Shown here one piece after another: positions 1-11,300 of a DNA stretch of 64,000 bases. The notes under the pieces are model-generated. The model was not told where the DNA came from. It ran no database searches and was given only the letters and a program-made list of their open reading frames with translations. Each line of letters opens with the position of its first letter. Within the stretch, counting starts at the first letter, position 1. This DNA is from Haliclona indistincta. Its lineage: Eukaryota; Porifera; Demospongiae; Haplosclerida; Chalinidae. Location of the stretch: positions 6,381,754-6,445,753 of the forward strand of contig OZ024792.1 in the NCBI GenBank assembly GCA_964017065.1. The letters run 5' to 3'. A program made the position numbers and the translations under genes.

Positions 1-1050
1 AAAGTGACGAACCTGGAAACGGTGAAAATCGAGTTTCGTCATCTTCGTTTTCTTCTTTCTTCTTTCTTCTTTCTTTCTTTCTTTCTTCCACTCGCCTAGC
101 ACCTTTACGTGAGCAGTGCCGAGACCAAAACACCCACGAACAGTCGTGAAATTCTCCTGGCATGTGCCTTTTGAACTTAGTTTTTAGCGAAACGGCGATA
201 TAAATTCCGCGATTTCTCGATCGTGATCCATTGTCAGCTAAGTGTTAGACGCCATTAATAATTATAGTGATTGCGCAATACGCACGTGACCAAGCTGTGG
301 TTAGCGCACGTGACCAAGCACAAGCTTGAGTATCGCCACGCCGTATAGATCACAGAGAACACATATTTGTCTGGAGTCTTCGAAGAACGGTAAGCTAGCA
401 AGCGCAGAATCACCATTCTGCCTTGCCAGATAATTATAACCGCCGTAAACAAGTGTGGGCGGGGCTCGTATGCACTGTATTCATGCATGCGTAGGCGAGC
501 TGATATCTACAGCATAAGAATTATTTAGCTACAAGTTTAAAATTGTTAATAATAAAAAAAGACATCAACAACAGGAAAACCAAACCAATGGTGGAAACAA
601 AGATGGCACAGTAATTGCATGATATTGAACTGCACTTCACTGAAAAAGAAAAAAAGGACACAAACAAGAAAATTAAAAAGATTTCTATCGAAATCAAAAG
701 GATGTAGGGTTGTGAAATCTACCACTGGTCAACAATGTAAACTAACAAGGAACAAGCATGGAATGGTAACACGATTGACTTGCTAACAGACCATAGATCC
801 CTACATCAGTGGCTGTACATAAGCTGTCACAAGCTGAATGCACGTCAGGTGTCAGTCAACAGCAACAAGCTAAGCTGAACTAGCTATAGTCAACTAAAGC
901 AGCCACTGATGTAGGGATCTATGGTCTGTTAGCAAGTCAATCGTGTTACCATTCCATGCTTGTTCCTTGTTAGTTTACATTGTTGACCAGTGGTAGATTT
1001 CACAACCCTACATCCTTTTGATTTCGATAGAAATCTTTTTAATTTTCTTG
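1..1050. mobile_element. Helitron-like foldback element, copy 1 (left end outside window)
   Basis: Non-coding element. Its first 500 bases match the interior of the copy at 43579-44716, including the polypyrimidine tract near 45-90. Its right part is a giant foldback: 664-815 is nearly the reverse complement of 900-1050, with a loop of about 85 bases. After position 1050 the sequence becomes the intron found upstream of the first FN3 exon in genes B, C, E and F, so the element sits in that intron of gene A. No protein-coding capacity is seen. The small terminal hairpin of the family lies left of the window. The Helitron-like label rests on the other copies. Confidence 0.7.
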
Positions 1051-1190
1051 TATACCATTGGCCCACATGCATCTCTCCTCTCAACCTACCTGGAACAGGT
1101 CCCTCACTACCAGCAGCTCCAGTAGTAGTGGCACCAGTGACTACACCAACATCTGCTGTTATACAATGGAGTGTTCCTGTAGTGACCTAC

Positions 1191-1849
1191 CTCCTTGACA
1201 ACTGAGCTAGCTAAGGAGGAGCACGTGACTTTAACCCATGCACCCACGCGTTGACGACCAGACCACGTCATCTCGTTGTTGGGCGTGTCACTGTAGGCGT
1301 GGTTTCTACTGGTCTACAACTATGGCGATTTTTGAGGGCTCTTGTAGCCAGCTTTTCCCGATTGTGTGACTGATTGCAGCTATCCAGGTACATTTAGATG
1401 ACTGCGCCAGTAATTCCTACCAGTTCTGAATGCTTGCCATTGACCAATAGACAGAAGTAAGTGCAGCTAGCTATCTCGCTTGCTCGCTCGCTTCTTCCTC
1501 TTGCAAGCGGCTCAGGCCCCTTCGGCTAGACACGCACAGACACTACAAACATATCTTACCATTCACACAGTTCATATCTGTCTCTCAAAAAAAAAAAAAA
1601 AAAAAATATGTTCTTCACAGGATCGGAACCTTTGATCCTCAAAGGACCGACAGCGGAAACTTGTAAAGATGAAGGTTCCGCCTCCAAGCCGACAAAGGGG
1701 TGGTTTCACGGTACTTGAATGCCGCCTGCATCTCATTTCCTGTACAATAACCATTATAACTTGTGTTATTAATAAATTATTAATAAGTGGTCACTTACCA
1801 TGAATATTAAGTATATTTGTAATTTTACAAGATTTCAGGGGTCAAAGAG
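1191..1849. repeat. Left terminal direct repeat of the piggyBac-type composite element
   Basis: 659-bp copy of the repeat also found at 4057-4716. The only difference I found by eye is the length of an internal poly-A run (20 versus 21). It begins CTCCTTGAC and ends GTCAAAGAG, so each copy itself has short inverted ends. It lacks the TG...CA ends of a retroviral-type LTR. No gene is seen in it. Confidence 0.85.
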
Positions 1850-2063
1850 ATATCATTGGACAACCGAACACCGATAGAATCCAATCCAACTTTATGAGCA
1901 CATTCAGAATGATTTGAAGGAACCCTGAATGTGACGACAACAAACAGCAACCAAAGAACTACAGCAGAAATGAACATACATTTTTTTTGCCGTCAGGTCT
2001 AGCACCCAATCCTCAGTACAGCCAGAAAGGTCACTGCAGGAGGTAACAAAGCAGCCAAACAAG

Positions 2064-2076
2064 CAGACAGAGAGAC

Positions 2077-2112
<36 letters not shown>
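2064..2112. repeat. Microsatellite of GACA/GAGA units
   Basis: Simple repeat of four-base GACA/GAGA units just 3' of the piggyBac transposase stop codon, inside the composite element. It makes cysteine-rich spurious reading frames on the minus strand that are not genes. Confidence 0.85.
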
Positions 2113-2116
<4 letters not shown>

Positions 2117-2134
2117 ACAGTGCAAGCAGGTAAA

Positions 2135-4030
2135 CTATAGCTTGTGGTATGCATCATAACAGCCAAGCTTGCACAGACGCACACGGCAATGACAGCAGGC
2201 AAAGCTAGTGTGTTTACAGGGCTTTAATTTCTTCTGTTGACAGTAGCGACACTCACCCCTTTTCATTTTAAGAGCCTTGACACTAACTAGCCGGCAGGGC
2301 TCACTAGCAGCGTCAGGACAAGGCTGTGGTAAGCAAGCTCGCTTGTGTGGTTTCCGGGCACTATCGAGAAGACAGTGCACCAGGTCCATACGGAATGCTA
2401 GTGAGTCCCTAGGCTTTATCAAGCAATGATTGCAGTTGTGTTTGTACAGCAGATGTGCATTGCTTACTGCTATGTCAAAGAGGTGGAAAAAAATTCGCAG
2501 CCAAGGACGCTTACATCGGTGATCGTTACCGTACGACTTTCGAAGCTGACCAGTTCGATCTACACCACCCATGAATTTATTGTATGCTGGAACTAGCGGA
2601 GGGCAGGTTTGCTTTACAAGGAGCTTGCGAACAGGACCTTTTGTCGTCATGCTAGGTGGGAATGCATTGGTCATGAATCTGACTAGTTTGCGATCTTCAT
2701 ATGCAAAACAGTTCACCTGTGACACACCTGTACCTACAGTAACACACTTGTAGTCACCCTTTGTAAACTTGAGTTTTTTACCTTTGAGGCAGGCAGGCAG
2801 CCCTACGCTGTCAGATTTAACTGTGCCGACAGTGTAGATATGTTTTTTACGCAGTGCAACAGTCAAATCAACACTAGTGAAGTAGTTGTCCAAATACAGC
2901 ACATGATTAATGCCTTCAAACGGCTCCACCAAATCTAGCACTACTCTCTTAGCTAATCCTTTTTCTGGCTTAGCCGTGCACTTTCCAGCGTACAGCTGGA
3001 AGTTACACAGATATCCACAGCACGAGCACGAGAGGCTCCACATCTTGAAGCCTCTCTTGACAGGTTTTTTGGGCATTACGACCCTTCCTTTAGCCCTACC
3101 CTTGCACTTTATCATCAGCTCGTCAACTACAATCTCCTGAGTAGGGTTATAATTACGCAGGAATTCTGTCTGCAAACTGTGCACCAACGGCTTAACTCTG
3201 TAATGGCGGTCACTCTTATCTACCATGGGATCATCATCATTCACAAGGTGCAAATGCCGCCGCAGAAAGTCGAATCTGTCCCTAGTCATGCACTGCTTGA
3301 TCGGTTCAACTCCCAGGTATTCATCGTTGCTCCAGAACATGCTGTATCTGGACATACCGTGCACACCCATCGCCAAAATTATGCCTAAGAATGTCCATAC
3401 CTCCCTAGCTGTAGTTGGTGGTGCTTTACGAGCAAGACCTTGTGCCTGACGCTTGAGCATGTACCTGTTTGTCTCATCAGCTATTAGCTCACACAGTGGC
3501 AATGTCCACAGCCTCTGTAAATACTCTAGGGCGCTATTATGCCGAGGGTCTATACCCTGGGACGGACCGTGTGTGCCTAAGAATGTGGGATACATACCAG
3601 ACTTTAGAACCTGACAGAGAGTTGCCTCCTTGATCTCGCGTCTCCTCTTGGGACTAGGAGGCTCTAATGCTTTCCCTCTGACCAGTATTCTCTCCAGACC
3701 TGTCTCTCCCTCCTCATCAGTGTCTTCACTGCTGTCCCCTTCAGAAGAAGCTGTCTCTCCCTCCTCATCACTCTGCTCACTGCTGTCTCCTTCATAAGAA
3801 GAGTCACTGTCATCAGAGCTCTCTCCTGAAGCGAGGACAACCCTCGGTAATACAGTGTGCACGTGCTCGGTAATCATAGAACTAACCAGTTGATTTCTCC
3901 CAGTCGCTTTCTTCAGTCTCGCTTTCTTCAGCCTCCTCATACCTGGATAGGCTGCAGTCTTCACTGCCATCGACGGAATAGCCGCCGGACTCGAGTTCTG
4001 AGCGTTCGACGGACGAACTAGCCATGACAA
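2135..4030 (-). CDS. piggyBac-like (DDE_Tnp_1_7) transposase, possibly frameshifted at the N-terminus
   Basis: Cut-and-paste transposase of the piggyBac superfamily, about 610-630 residues, a normal length. The three catalytic aspartates sit in recognisable motifs: VVDELMIKCKGR, YLDNYFTS and YNKFMGGVDRTGQ. The N-terminus holds an acidic Ser/Glu/Asp stretch with a duplicated DEEGET motif. The C-terminus is a Cys/His-rich zinc-binding module (CRYCQQKK ... CCHCRVRLCKLGC), as in piggyBac proteins. Start problem: the long frame opens with TTG at 4030 and its first ATG is near 3970. The best-placed ATG (4025) is in another frame, which encodes an acidic peptide and stops after about 47 codons. Either a small indel separates the true N-terminus or a short intron is present. 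The core looks intact. Confidence 0.85.
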   Translation of the reverse strand: MSWLVRPSNAQNSSPAAIPSMAVKTAAYPGMRRLKKARLKKATGRNQLVSSMITEHVHTVLPRVVLASGESSDDSDSSYEGDSSEQSDEEGETASSEGDSSEDTDEEGETGLERILVRGKALEPPSPKRRREIKEATLCQVLKSGMYPTFLGTHGPSQGIDPRHNSALEYLQRLWTLPLCELIADETNRYMLKRQAQGLARKAPPTTAREVWTFLGIILAMGVHGMSRYSMFWSNDEYLGVEPIKQCMTRDRFDFLRRHLHLVNDDDPMVDKSDRHYRVKPLVHSLQTEFLRNYNPTQEIVVDELMIKCKGRAKGRVVMPKKPVKRGFKMWSLSCSCCGYLCNFQLYAGKCTAKPEKGLAKRVVLDLVEPFEGINHVLYLDNYFTSVDLTVALRKKHIYTVGTVKSDSVGLPACLKGKKLKFTKGDYKCVTVGTGVSQVNCFAYEDRKLVRFMTNAFPPSMTTKGPVRKLLVKQTCPPLVPAYNKFMGGVDRTGQLRKSYGNDHRCKRPWLRIFFHLFDIAVSNAHLLYKHNCNHCLIKPRDSLAFRMDLVHCLLDSARKPHKRACLPQPCPDAASEPCRLVSVKALKMKRGECRYCQQKKLKPCKHTSFACCHCRVRLCKLGCYDAYHKL

Positions 4031-4056
4031 CGCAAATACAGAATTTTTACCAATAA

Positions 4057-4716
4057 CTCCTTGACAACTGAGCTAGCTAAGGAGGAGCACGTGACTTTAA
4101 CCCATGCACCCACGCGTTGACGACCAGACCACGTCATCTCGTTGTTGGGCGTGTCACTGTAGGCGTGGTTTCTACTGGTCTACAACTATGGCGATTTTTG
4201 AGGGCTCTTGTAGCCAGCTTTTCCCGATTGTGTGACTGATTGCAGCTATCCAGGTACATTTAGATGACTGCGCCAGTAATTCCTACCAGTTCTGAATGCT
4301 TGCCATTGACCAATAGACAGAAGTAAGTGCAGCTAGCTATCTCGCTTGCTCGCTCGCTTCTTCCTCTTGCAAGCGGCTCAGGCCCCTTCGGCTAGACACG
4401 CACAGACACTACAAACATATCTTACCATTCACACAGTTCATATCTGTCTCTCAAAAAAAAAAAAAAAAAAAAATATGTTCTTCACAGGATCGGAACCTTT
4501 GATCCTCAAAGGACCGACAGCGGAAACTTGTAAAGATGAAGGTTCCGCCTCCAAGCCGACAAAGGGGTGGTTTCACGGTACTTGAATGCCGCCTGCATCT
4601 CATTTCCTGTACAATAACCATTATAACTTGTGTTATTAATAAATTATTAATAAGTGGTCACTTACCATGAATATTAAGTATATTTGTAATTTTACAAGAT
4701 TTCAGGGGTCAAAGAG
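4057..4716. repeat. Right terminal direct repeat of the piggyBac-type composite element
   Basis: 660-bp copy, same orientation as 1191-1849. It lies just upstream of the transposase start (minus strand), so it may carry the promoter. It is followed at once by CTAC and the resumed FN3 exon of gene A. Confidence 0.85.
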
Positions 4717-6725
4717 CTACTCTCCTGAACAATACACTGTCTACTACACTACCAACAGCAGTGGCTGTCCTACCAACTCAGATGAGGGCTACAACAAGAG
4801 TGTGACTGTTTATGGTCTCAACCAAACTGACTTCTTCACCATAAGAGACCAGCAGTACAATGTGACACTGAACAATCTTCATCCTTACACAGTGTACTGC
4901 TATAAAGTAGTGGCTATTAACACAGAGGGAAGAAATGAGTCCATGATGAGAATGTTTGAGACGAATGAAATTAGTGAGTTACCGCTTTCTGTTGCATCAC
5001 TATAAATTATTTTAATTCACGTAGCTCCTAGTGGACCTCCTCAAAACTTGGATATCTCAGCTACATCTAGCAATATCACTCTCTCTTGGTCTCCTCCACT
5101 ACTTTCACAACGTAATGGAATCATCATCAGCTATCTTGTCACCTGTACCATAAGTGATGTGAAAAATAATAACAGAATATCTGAAACCAGACTGGTCATA
5201 CCTATTAATCCATTTACCAGCTACTCCTGTGCAGTGCGTGCAGCAACAATGGTGGGAGATGGTCCACCAGCAACAGTTAGTGGAGTCACTGATGAAGATG
5301 GTGAGTACATCATTCACTATAGCTACTGTGATATCACTCATGATGTGCTGTACAGTCCCTGCAGGACCACCTCGTCAGGTCTTTGTTATTCCTGAAAATT
5401 CGAAAACGATTAAGTTTATTTGGAGTGCTCCATCAACACCAAATGGAGTGATCACTGAGTACCAGCTCCAGTGTTCTGGTGGTGGACAAGTGTTTAATCG
5501 CACTGTGATGAAGACCACTATCACACTGAGTGGACTCCTACCATACACCAACTACTCCTGTAGCATCACAGCTCACACCAGTGTTGGAGGAGGACCTGCA
5601 GCAACTATCATTGTGACCACTCTACAAGATGGTGAGCATTTTTCATTGTGGTGCACATCTCATTGTTTTTTTTAGTTCCAGGGAAAATCAATAAAATAAT
5701 GATGACAGATACAATAACATGGAACCCTCCTTTAGTTCCAAATGGAATAATCACTGGGTACTCACTCAATGTATCAACATCATCATCAACTGTGCTATTT
5801 TTTCCAAACATCAGTGATACTACAAAGACTCTCTCTAACTTAGGTAAATTAACCAAAGATCACTTTGTTATTTTTTATATACCTCTATAGATCCATTTGT
5901 TCCTTACTATCTTTCTATTGCTGCGCTGACAAGCAAAGGAAGAGGAGAATATGAAACAAAAGTTGATTTTACTTCACAAGGAGGTATGTTAGCGATTCAT
6001 CTAGTTGTCACTTTACTTATTCTAAATCATACAGTGCCAGTTAATGGTCCTCATGATGTTCAGATCATGAGACTGTCCTCTACTCAACTTTTTGTGAGAT
6101 GGAGTCCACTGAGTCTAGAAGAAGCCCGTGGGTTCATCACTCACTATACAGTGACTGCAGAGCCTGTTAGTACCACTCAAACGAGACTGCAAACTGAAGG
6201 CGTATTGAGTGTAAGAGCGCTTCCTAATGCTACCAGTGTGGTATTGTATGAGTTGAGCTCTGCATTAACCTATTGGATCACAGTATCAGCCAACACTGTC
6301 GTTGGAACAAGCACTAATAACAGCAGATGTCTAGCAAATCCATCAGGTACTGATCGTTACTTTAAAAGAATTCTATTTACTTCTTTTAACTTTTAGCACA
6401 CTCAGACTTTGTATGCCAATCTTCTTTACAAGATATCAGCAGTTACTTTGGTGAAACTCAGTTAATCACAGCAGTGGTGGTTACATTCTTTCTCACCTTT
6501 GTTAGCACATTTGTGCTCAGTTTTTTGTTGTTTTTGTTGATAATGAAGAGATATGCAAAAGCTCAGAGCAAACTACAAAAGCAATCTGAACCAGCAGAGG
6601 GGACTTATGAAATGGTGAACACTGAGAAAACAGCAGAGGCTGAGTATGAGGTTATTGACTATAAAAAGAAAGGAGTGACCCTTGAAGAGAACCCAGCTTA
6701 TTCTGTTCACACATTCCGTTCATAA

Positions 6726-7407
6726 ACACATGACAGGTTCAACATTTATAACAAAAATACGTGTTATGTGAAAAGGTTTATATTTTGTTCATGTACTTAG
6801 AAGACTCTCCTGATATTGATGCATGACTCAAATTGTTGTTTATAATTGTTTCACAATTATGGCAAGAAAATGAGGGGATTTCACTTTAAAGTTATAAACA
6901 TTTTTTTCAGCAACGCACTGCCTGAAAACATTACTGGATAAATGTTATGGTTTGATTGAAGGCTATGGTTGCAGGATAAACACAGTATACTAATCCAGAT
7001 TCAAAAGTTGTGGAGGTCATATCTTCATGAGTAACAAAAAGCTTTATGTTGGAGATGAGCGCATTGCCAAGACCAAATAATGTAGAGCATATTGATGTAT
7101 ATAATTCTATACTAAGTAGACTATTGTGAGTGAGTGAGTGAGTGGGTGCTCATTGATGCTATTGACTACGTACATTTAACCTACTTAGTCTGTATTCATA
7201 GTCTTTTAGCGACTAATGTGTGGAGCCTGGACAAACTACAGGTCCGTAGCAATGATTTTTGGCCATCGAAACCAAACTGGGGGATAATAATTATTATTTA
7301 CATCCCTTTTATGGCCATTTTAGCTATTTGCCACAATACAAATTTAATGTTGGACTCAAGTTATTTTTAATTATTACATATCTGTCAAAATGCTATACTT
7401 GAAATCA
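6726..7407. other. 3' flank of receptor gene A, no gene
   Basis: AT-rich non-coding DNA. Parts (around 6900-7145) are clearly related to the 3' flank of gene F (60640-60870), so both come from one duplicated segment. A short GTGA repeat lies at 7127-7145. No reading frame looks real. Confidence 0.6.
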
Positions 7408-8137
7408 GGAGGTCCCAGAAAGAAAAATTACCGACCCCAGGCCAAAAAGTGGGTGAGTGGGTTGAGAGGTTTTTTACACAAAAAGTCATTTTGCGTAAAT
7501 TTTAGCCACTACATTTCTGGTGCTCTGTAGAGTATTTTTGCAGGTTCTTGACACCAGAGGAGGTCTATATCATGCGGATATAACTTGCTTTTGTCATTAT
7601 TTACATACATACACTGTAAAACCATAGATATCTATGGTAAAACGCAGGTATTATGCTGAGAAGGGTGTGGACTGGAGGCGTGGCTAGCATAGCTGGTCCT
7701 GAGCCAGGCAGTTATTCTACTCACCAGCTTCTGCGGTAGATTCAGCTGCACTCAGCTCTTGAGTGTTGTTCTTCCGTCGAAAGAAGCTATCCAATAGCAG
7801 CATCGCCGGGGTGCTTTTCTGTGACGAGCACTGCGCTTGTGCTCTGAAACGTGGTAGTCACGCTTAATCTTGGCTACATTCACAGCGGTAGTGCCGTTGC
7901 TTTCTGGTCTCTGCTGCTGGAGCAGTGTTCTGCATGATCGCGATCGATACTAGGCTGACGCACCCGCGCTATCGACAATGAGCTACGTGTACGCGATCGT
8001 CATCTTTTCATGAATATTAATTAGTTTGACTTGTGAATATCATTATATGACACATTATGACGTAGTGGGTTGGTGGGTATTGGGGCTATGTAAAAAACCG
8101 GCCTGGGGTCGAAAATTTCCGCCACTGGAACCCCCTG
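7408..8137. mobile_element. Non-autonomous DNA transposon with about 40-bp TIRs and a 10-bp target duplication
   Basis: A 730-bp element bounded by a perfect 10-bp direct repeat, CTTGAAATCA (7398-7407 and 8138-8147). Its ends are imperfect inverted repeats sharing CGACCCCAGGCC on the left and GGCCTGGGGTCG on the right. It has no coding capacity. A 9-10-bp duplication with long terminal inverted repeats fits a Mutator-like MITE better than hAT or Tc1, but that placement is inference. The paralogous flank after gene F lacks it. Confidence 0.75.
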
Positions 8138-8395
8138 CTTGAAATCAATGAAAAAATGGAGGGGATTTACTGCTGTAACTTTTCACCTACGACTGGAATT
8201 CAAGCTTTGCAGTTGGATTTTGCACTGAGTGAACACCGTGTGGCTTTCCACTAAATATACACGTGGTATAGTGACCGTATGAGAATAATAATATTAGTAC
8301 CACAACTTGTCTGTCGTGTCGGAGCGCTCTGACCGCTGCGGTTGCGACGGCCCTGAACTAGCAACTACTTTATACTGAAGATTTGAAGAAGAGCG

Positions 8396-11300
8396 ATGTT
8401 GCAGCCGTCATCACTAGCCTTGTTAGTGACACTGTTAGCTGCTGTGATGAATGGAGCACAGTATAGCTCATCTGCTGATGTGTGCAAGAATTGTAAGTAT
8501 TTCTTTACTTGTTCTGTATCTGATGTGTTGCTGTTCTTCAGGTACCATCAGTGAACTGATGATTACTCCATCACACAATATCACTATTGAGTCTGGTACT
8601 ACTGTATCACTGAACTGCACTGCTAAGCATACAGGTGATCAAGATTGCTCAATGTGTTTGGTGTGGAAGCATAATGACATGCTTCTCTCTGATGTGATGT
8701 TTATAACGATCAATGAAACATTGAGTAGTACATTACCACTCACTGTCAACATGAGTACCCAAGGAGAGTATAGCTGCCAGACAAATGGGACAGATACAGA
8801 GATAGTACAGTCAGTAAACATTGAAATTTTTGGTAAGAAAATCACACTCTTCATACTGTTAATTTATATGAAATTTACAGAAATTATCATCACTGGACAA
8901 TATCAGCAAATCCAATTAGGTAACACATCTACTGTTACCTGCAGTGTACCACAACTAATGAACACTAATATCAAATGGATATCACATGATGGAGCAGTAG
9001 TGAGCAGCTCAAGTGTTCTGATGCTGTTTGGTGACCACACCATTGATGGAAGAATATTCAGATGTGTAGTGAACTCACCACAGCTTTATTCTCCAGGAGA
9101 AAGAAATATCACTGTTTTAATTAAAAGTAAGTTTTAATGATATCATTGAAAAATTCATTTTTAAATTTCATAGATACATATGTCAGCATGGTAACGGTCT
9201 CTGTGAATAATCTAATGGTACCTGTTGGGACTAACACTTATCAAATGATTTGTATTGTCACTCTGAGTAGTTCTATTGGTCCTAATATCAGTGCTCTGAG
9301 TATATCATGGCAGCACAACAACCAGCCAGTTGACACATCACAAGATAGAGTTCAAGTTTCAGAGCCATTTGGTGCACTAAATTTTTTCAGCAATAGTTTC
9401 ACACTCAGTGATATCAGTCAGCATGATAGTGGAGAGTATTGCTGCACTGCTAGTATTGCAGGTAATCAGACTAAACCAGAAGATTGTGTTGAAGTAAAAG
9501 TCACAACTAATGGTAAGTGTATTTCAGCATATTAACTGAAATTTTCATTATTTTGTCAAACTACCTACAGATGCAATTATAATTTCTAGAAATTTAAAAA
9601 ATTTACATATCGGCAGCTCCGTACAGCTGATTTGCAGAACACCAAATTTGACAAACAGTGCTATCAAGTGGTTATCTCATGATGGGTCAGTGTTGAACAG
9701 CTCAGGTGTTCTGATACTACAGTCAGTGAACTACACTATCAATGGAACAATGATCACATGCTCAGTGAACTCATCACAACTGATAAACACCATCAATGAG
9801 ACCATCACACTTACTGTACAAGGTGAGAAACATTTGATATTACATGCAGCATTGGTCACTCATCTCTGCAGCAACATCAGTTACTCAAGCCACTATTATC
9901 AACCCACCATCATATGTTGTTGATGGTGACCAGAATGTTGAGCTGCAGTGTACTGTCACACTGAGTAGCACCATTGGACCAGACTACAGTGCTCTCAGTA
10001 TTGACTGGAGAGACACCACTGACACTATCATCAACAACTGCTCCAGCCCCCAGCCACATGGGAACACACAGATCAGTGACACCTTCTCTTGTAACCTGAC
10101 ACTAGCCACTATCTCAGCTACTAGTGCAGGACTGTACACCTGTAATGCTGCTATTACTGGAATTAGTGGTTCACGAGTTGGTTTTATTAATCTTCAAGTA
10201 CAAGGTTTGGACATTAACATGCTTGTAAAGAATGAGATGCACTTTACAGCCACACAGGATCTCTAAAGAATGCTAGTTTCCTTACACCAGAGAATTCAGT
10301 TCTTGGACAGTCATCTGTGCTTACTTGTGAAGTGCACACTTCACTACCAGTCACCACTAACCTGCTCTCAGTCCAGTGGATGCACAGAGGGAGTCTGGTC
10401 ACTGGTAGTGGTGGGTTTGTACTAAAGCAAGGATCAGGGCCAGGTGCTTCAGTGTATGTGACTGAGTTGACTCTGAATGAGACTACTGTTGAGAGCTCAG
10501 GACTGTACTCCTGTCGTGTGTCTACTGACAGACAACAAGTAACAGCTGAAGCCAACCTCACTGTAGCATGTGAGTGGATTGAGTTAAACTGTCATCATTT
10601 GATTGTCTCTTACAGTTTCTCATATTGATGTTCACACTGGACCATCCAATGGATTCCCCTCACAACCTCTACTGGGTACCAGTACTAGACTGAACTGCTC
10701 TGTCACACTCCATCCTCAGCTCAGCCAGCTCACCATCCTCACCATCCAGTACCTGTGGTCCTCTAATGGTGTGATAAGAGGCAGTGAACAGGAAATAGTG
10801 CTACCCAACTTGAGTCCAGCTGATGCTACAACCTACTCCTGCACAGTGATAGTCTCTTCAGCTAACCCAGGAGAATACCTGATCAGACAAATTAGTAATC
10901 AGTCAATGTATAACCTCAGAGCAAAAGGTGTGTAAAATATTCAATGTGATCTTATGATTTTTTCACAGTTCCAGCTCCAATTGTTCATCTCTCACCTGGT
11001 GGTAGAGGAGTTTATTATTCTGGAGAAGATCTCAATGTAACATGTATCAGTAGTGTAGTGGGTGCAGTGTTCACTTGGAGAACAGTTAATACCTTAACAC
11101 AGCAACCATTGATCATACCAAATACTACTGTGAGCAGTGGTAGCAATACCAGTGTACTCATTCTCAGACCAATCAGAGTCAGTGATCCTGTTCTAGTGGA
11201 CTTTATTTGTGCAATAATACTTCCTGAAAATTTGAACATTATCGGAAGTACGTCTTTAACTCTAGTCAATATAAACGGTAAGAATAAAATTTGTGATTGT

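Larger units (their letters stand above)
1191..4716 (-). mobile_element. Composite DNA transposon carrying a piggyBac-like transposase
   Basis: 3526-bp insertion in the first FN3 exon of gene A. The host bases CTAC occur on both sides (1187-1190 and 4717-4720) but once in the intact paralogues, giving a 4-bp target duplication. The two ends are direct repeats of 659 and 660 bp. The outermost bases form a short imperfect inverted repeat (CTCCTTGAC at the start, GTCAAAGAG at the end). A piggyBac-type transposase lies between them on the minus strand. The TTAA target typical of piggyBac is not seen at either edge. Near-identity of the repeats implies recent insertion. Confidence 0.75.
1099..6725 (+). 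pseudogene. Receptor gene A, 3' part: five FN3 domains, TM, ITAM-like/NPxY tail; exon split by a transposon
   Basis: 3' portion of a type I membrane receptor; the 5' part is outside the window. Exons: 1099-1190 joined to 4721-4973 (one FN3 exon split by the 1191-4716 insertion), 5025-5300, 5356-5631, 5676-5843, 5891-5983, 6035-6346, 6397-6725. FN3 hallmarks are a W in strand B (for example LSWSPPL) and an NYSC or SYSC motif near strand F. The last exon has a hydrophobic helix (FFLTFVSTFVLSFLLFLL) and a tail with GTYEMV, EAEYEVIDY and ENPAYSV: two spaced YxxV/I sites plus an NPxY motif, as bound by SH2 and PTB domains in other animals. Splice sites are canonical and frames open. The inserted element breaks the first FN3, so a normal product is unlikely unless another allele is intact. 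The tail most resembles that of gene F. Confidence 0.75.

Noticed and set aside
255..488. Minus-strand 77-codon frame
   Set aside because: It lies inside the foldback element and is not preserved in the copy at 43579-44716.
1191..4716. The 660-bp direct repeats as LTRs of a retrotransposon
   Set aside because: There are no TG...CA ends, no reverse transcriptase or gag between them, and the enclosed protein is a DDE transposase.
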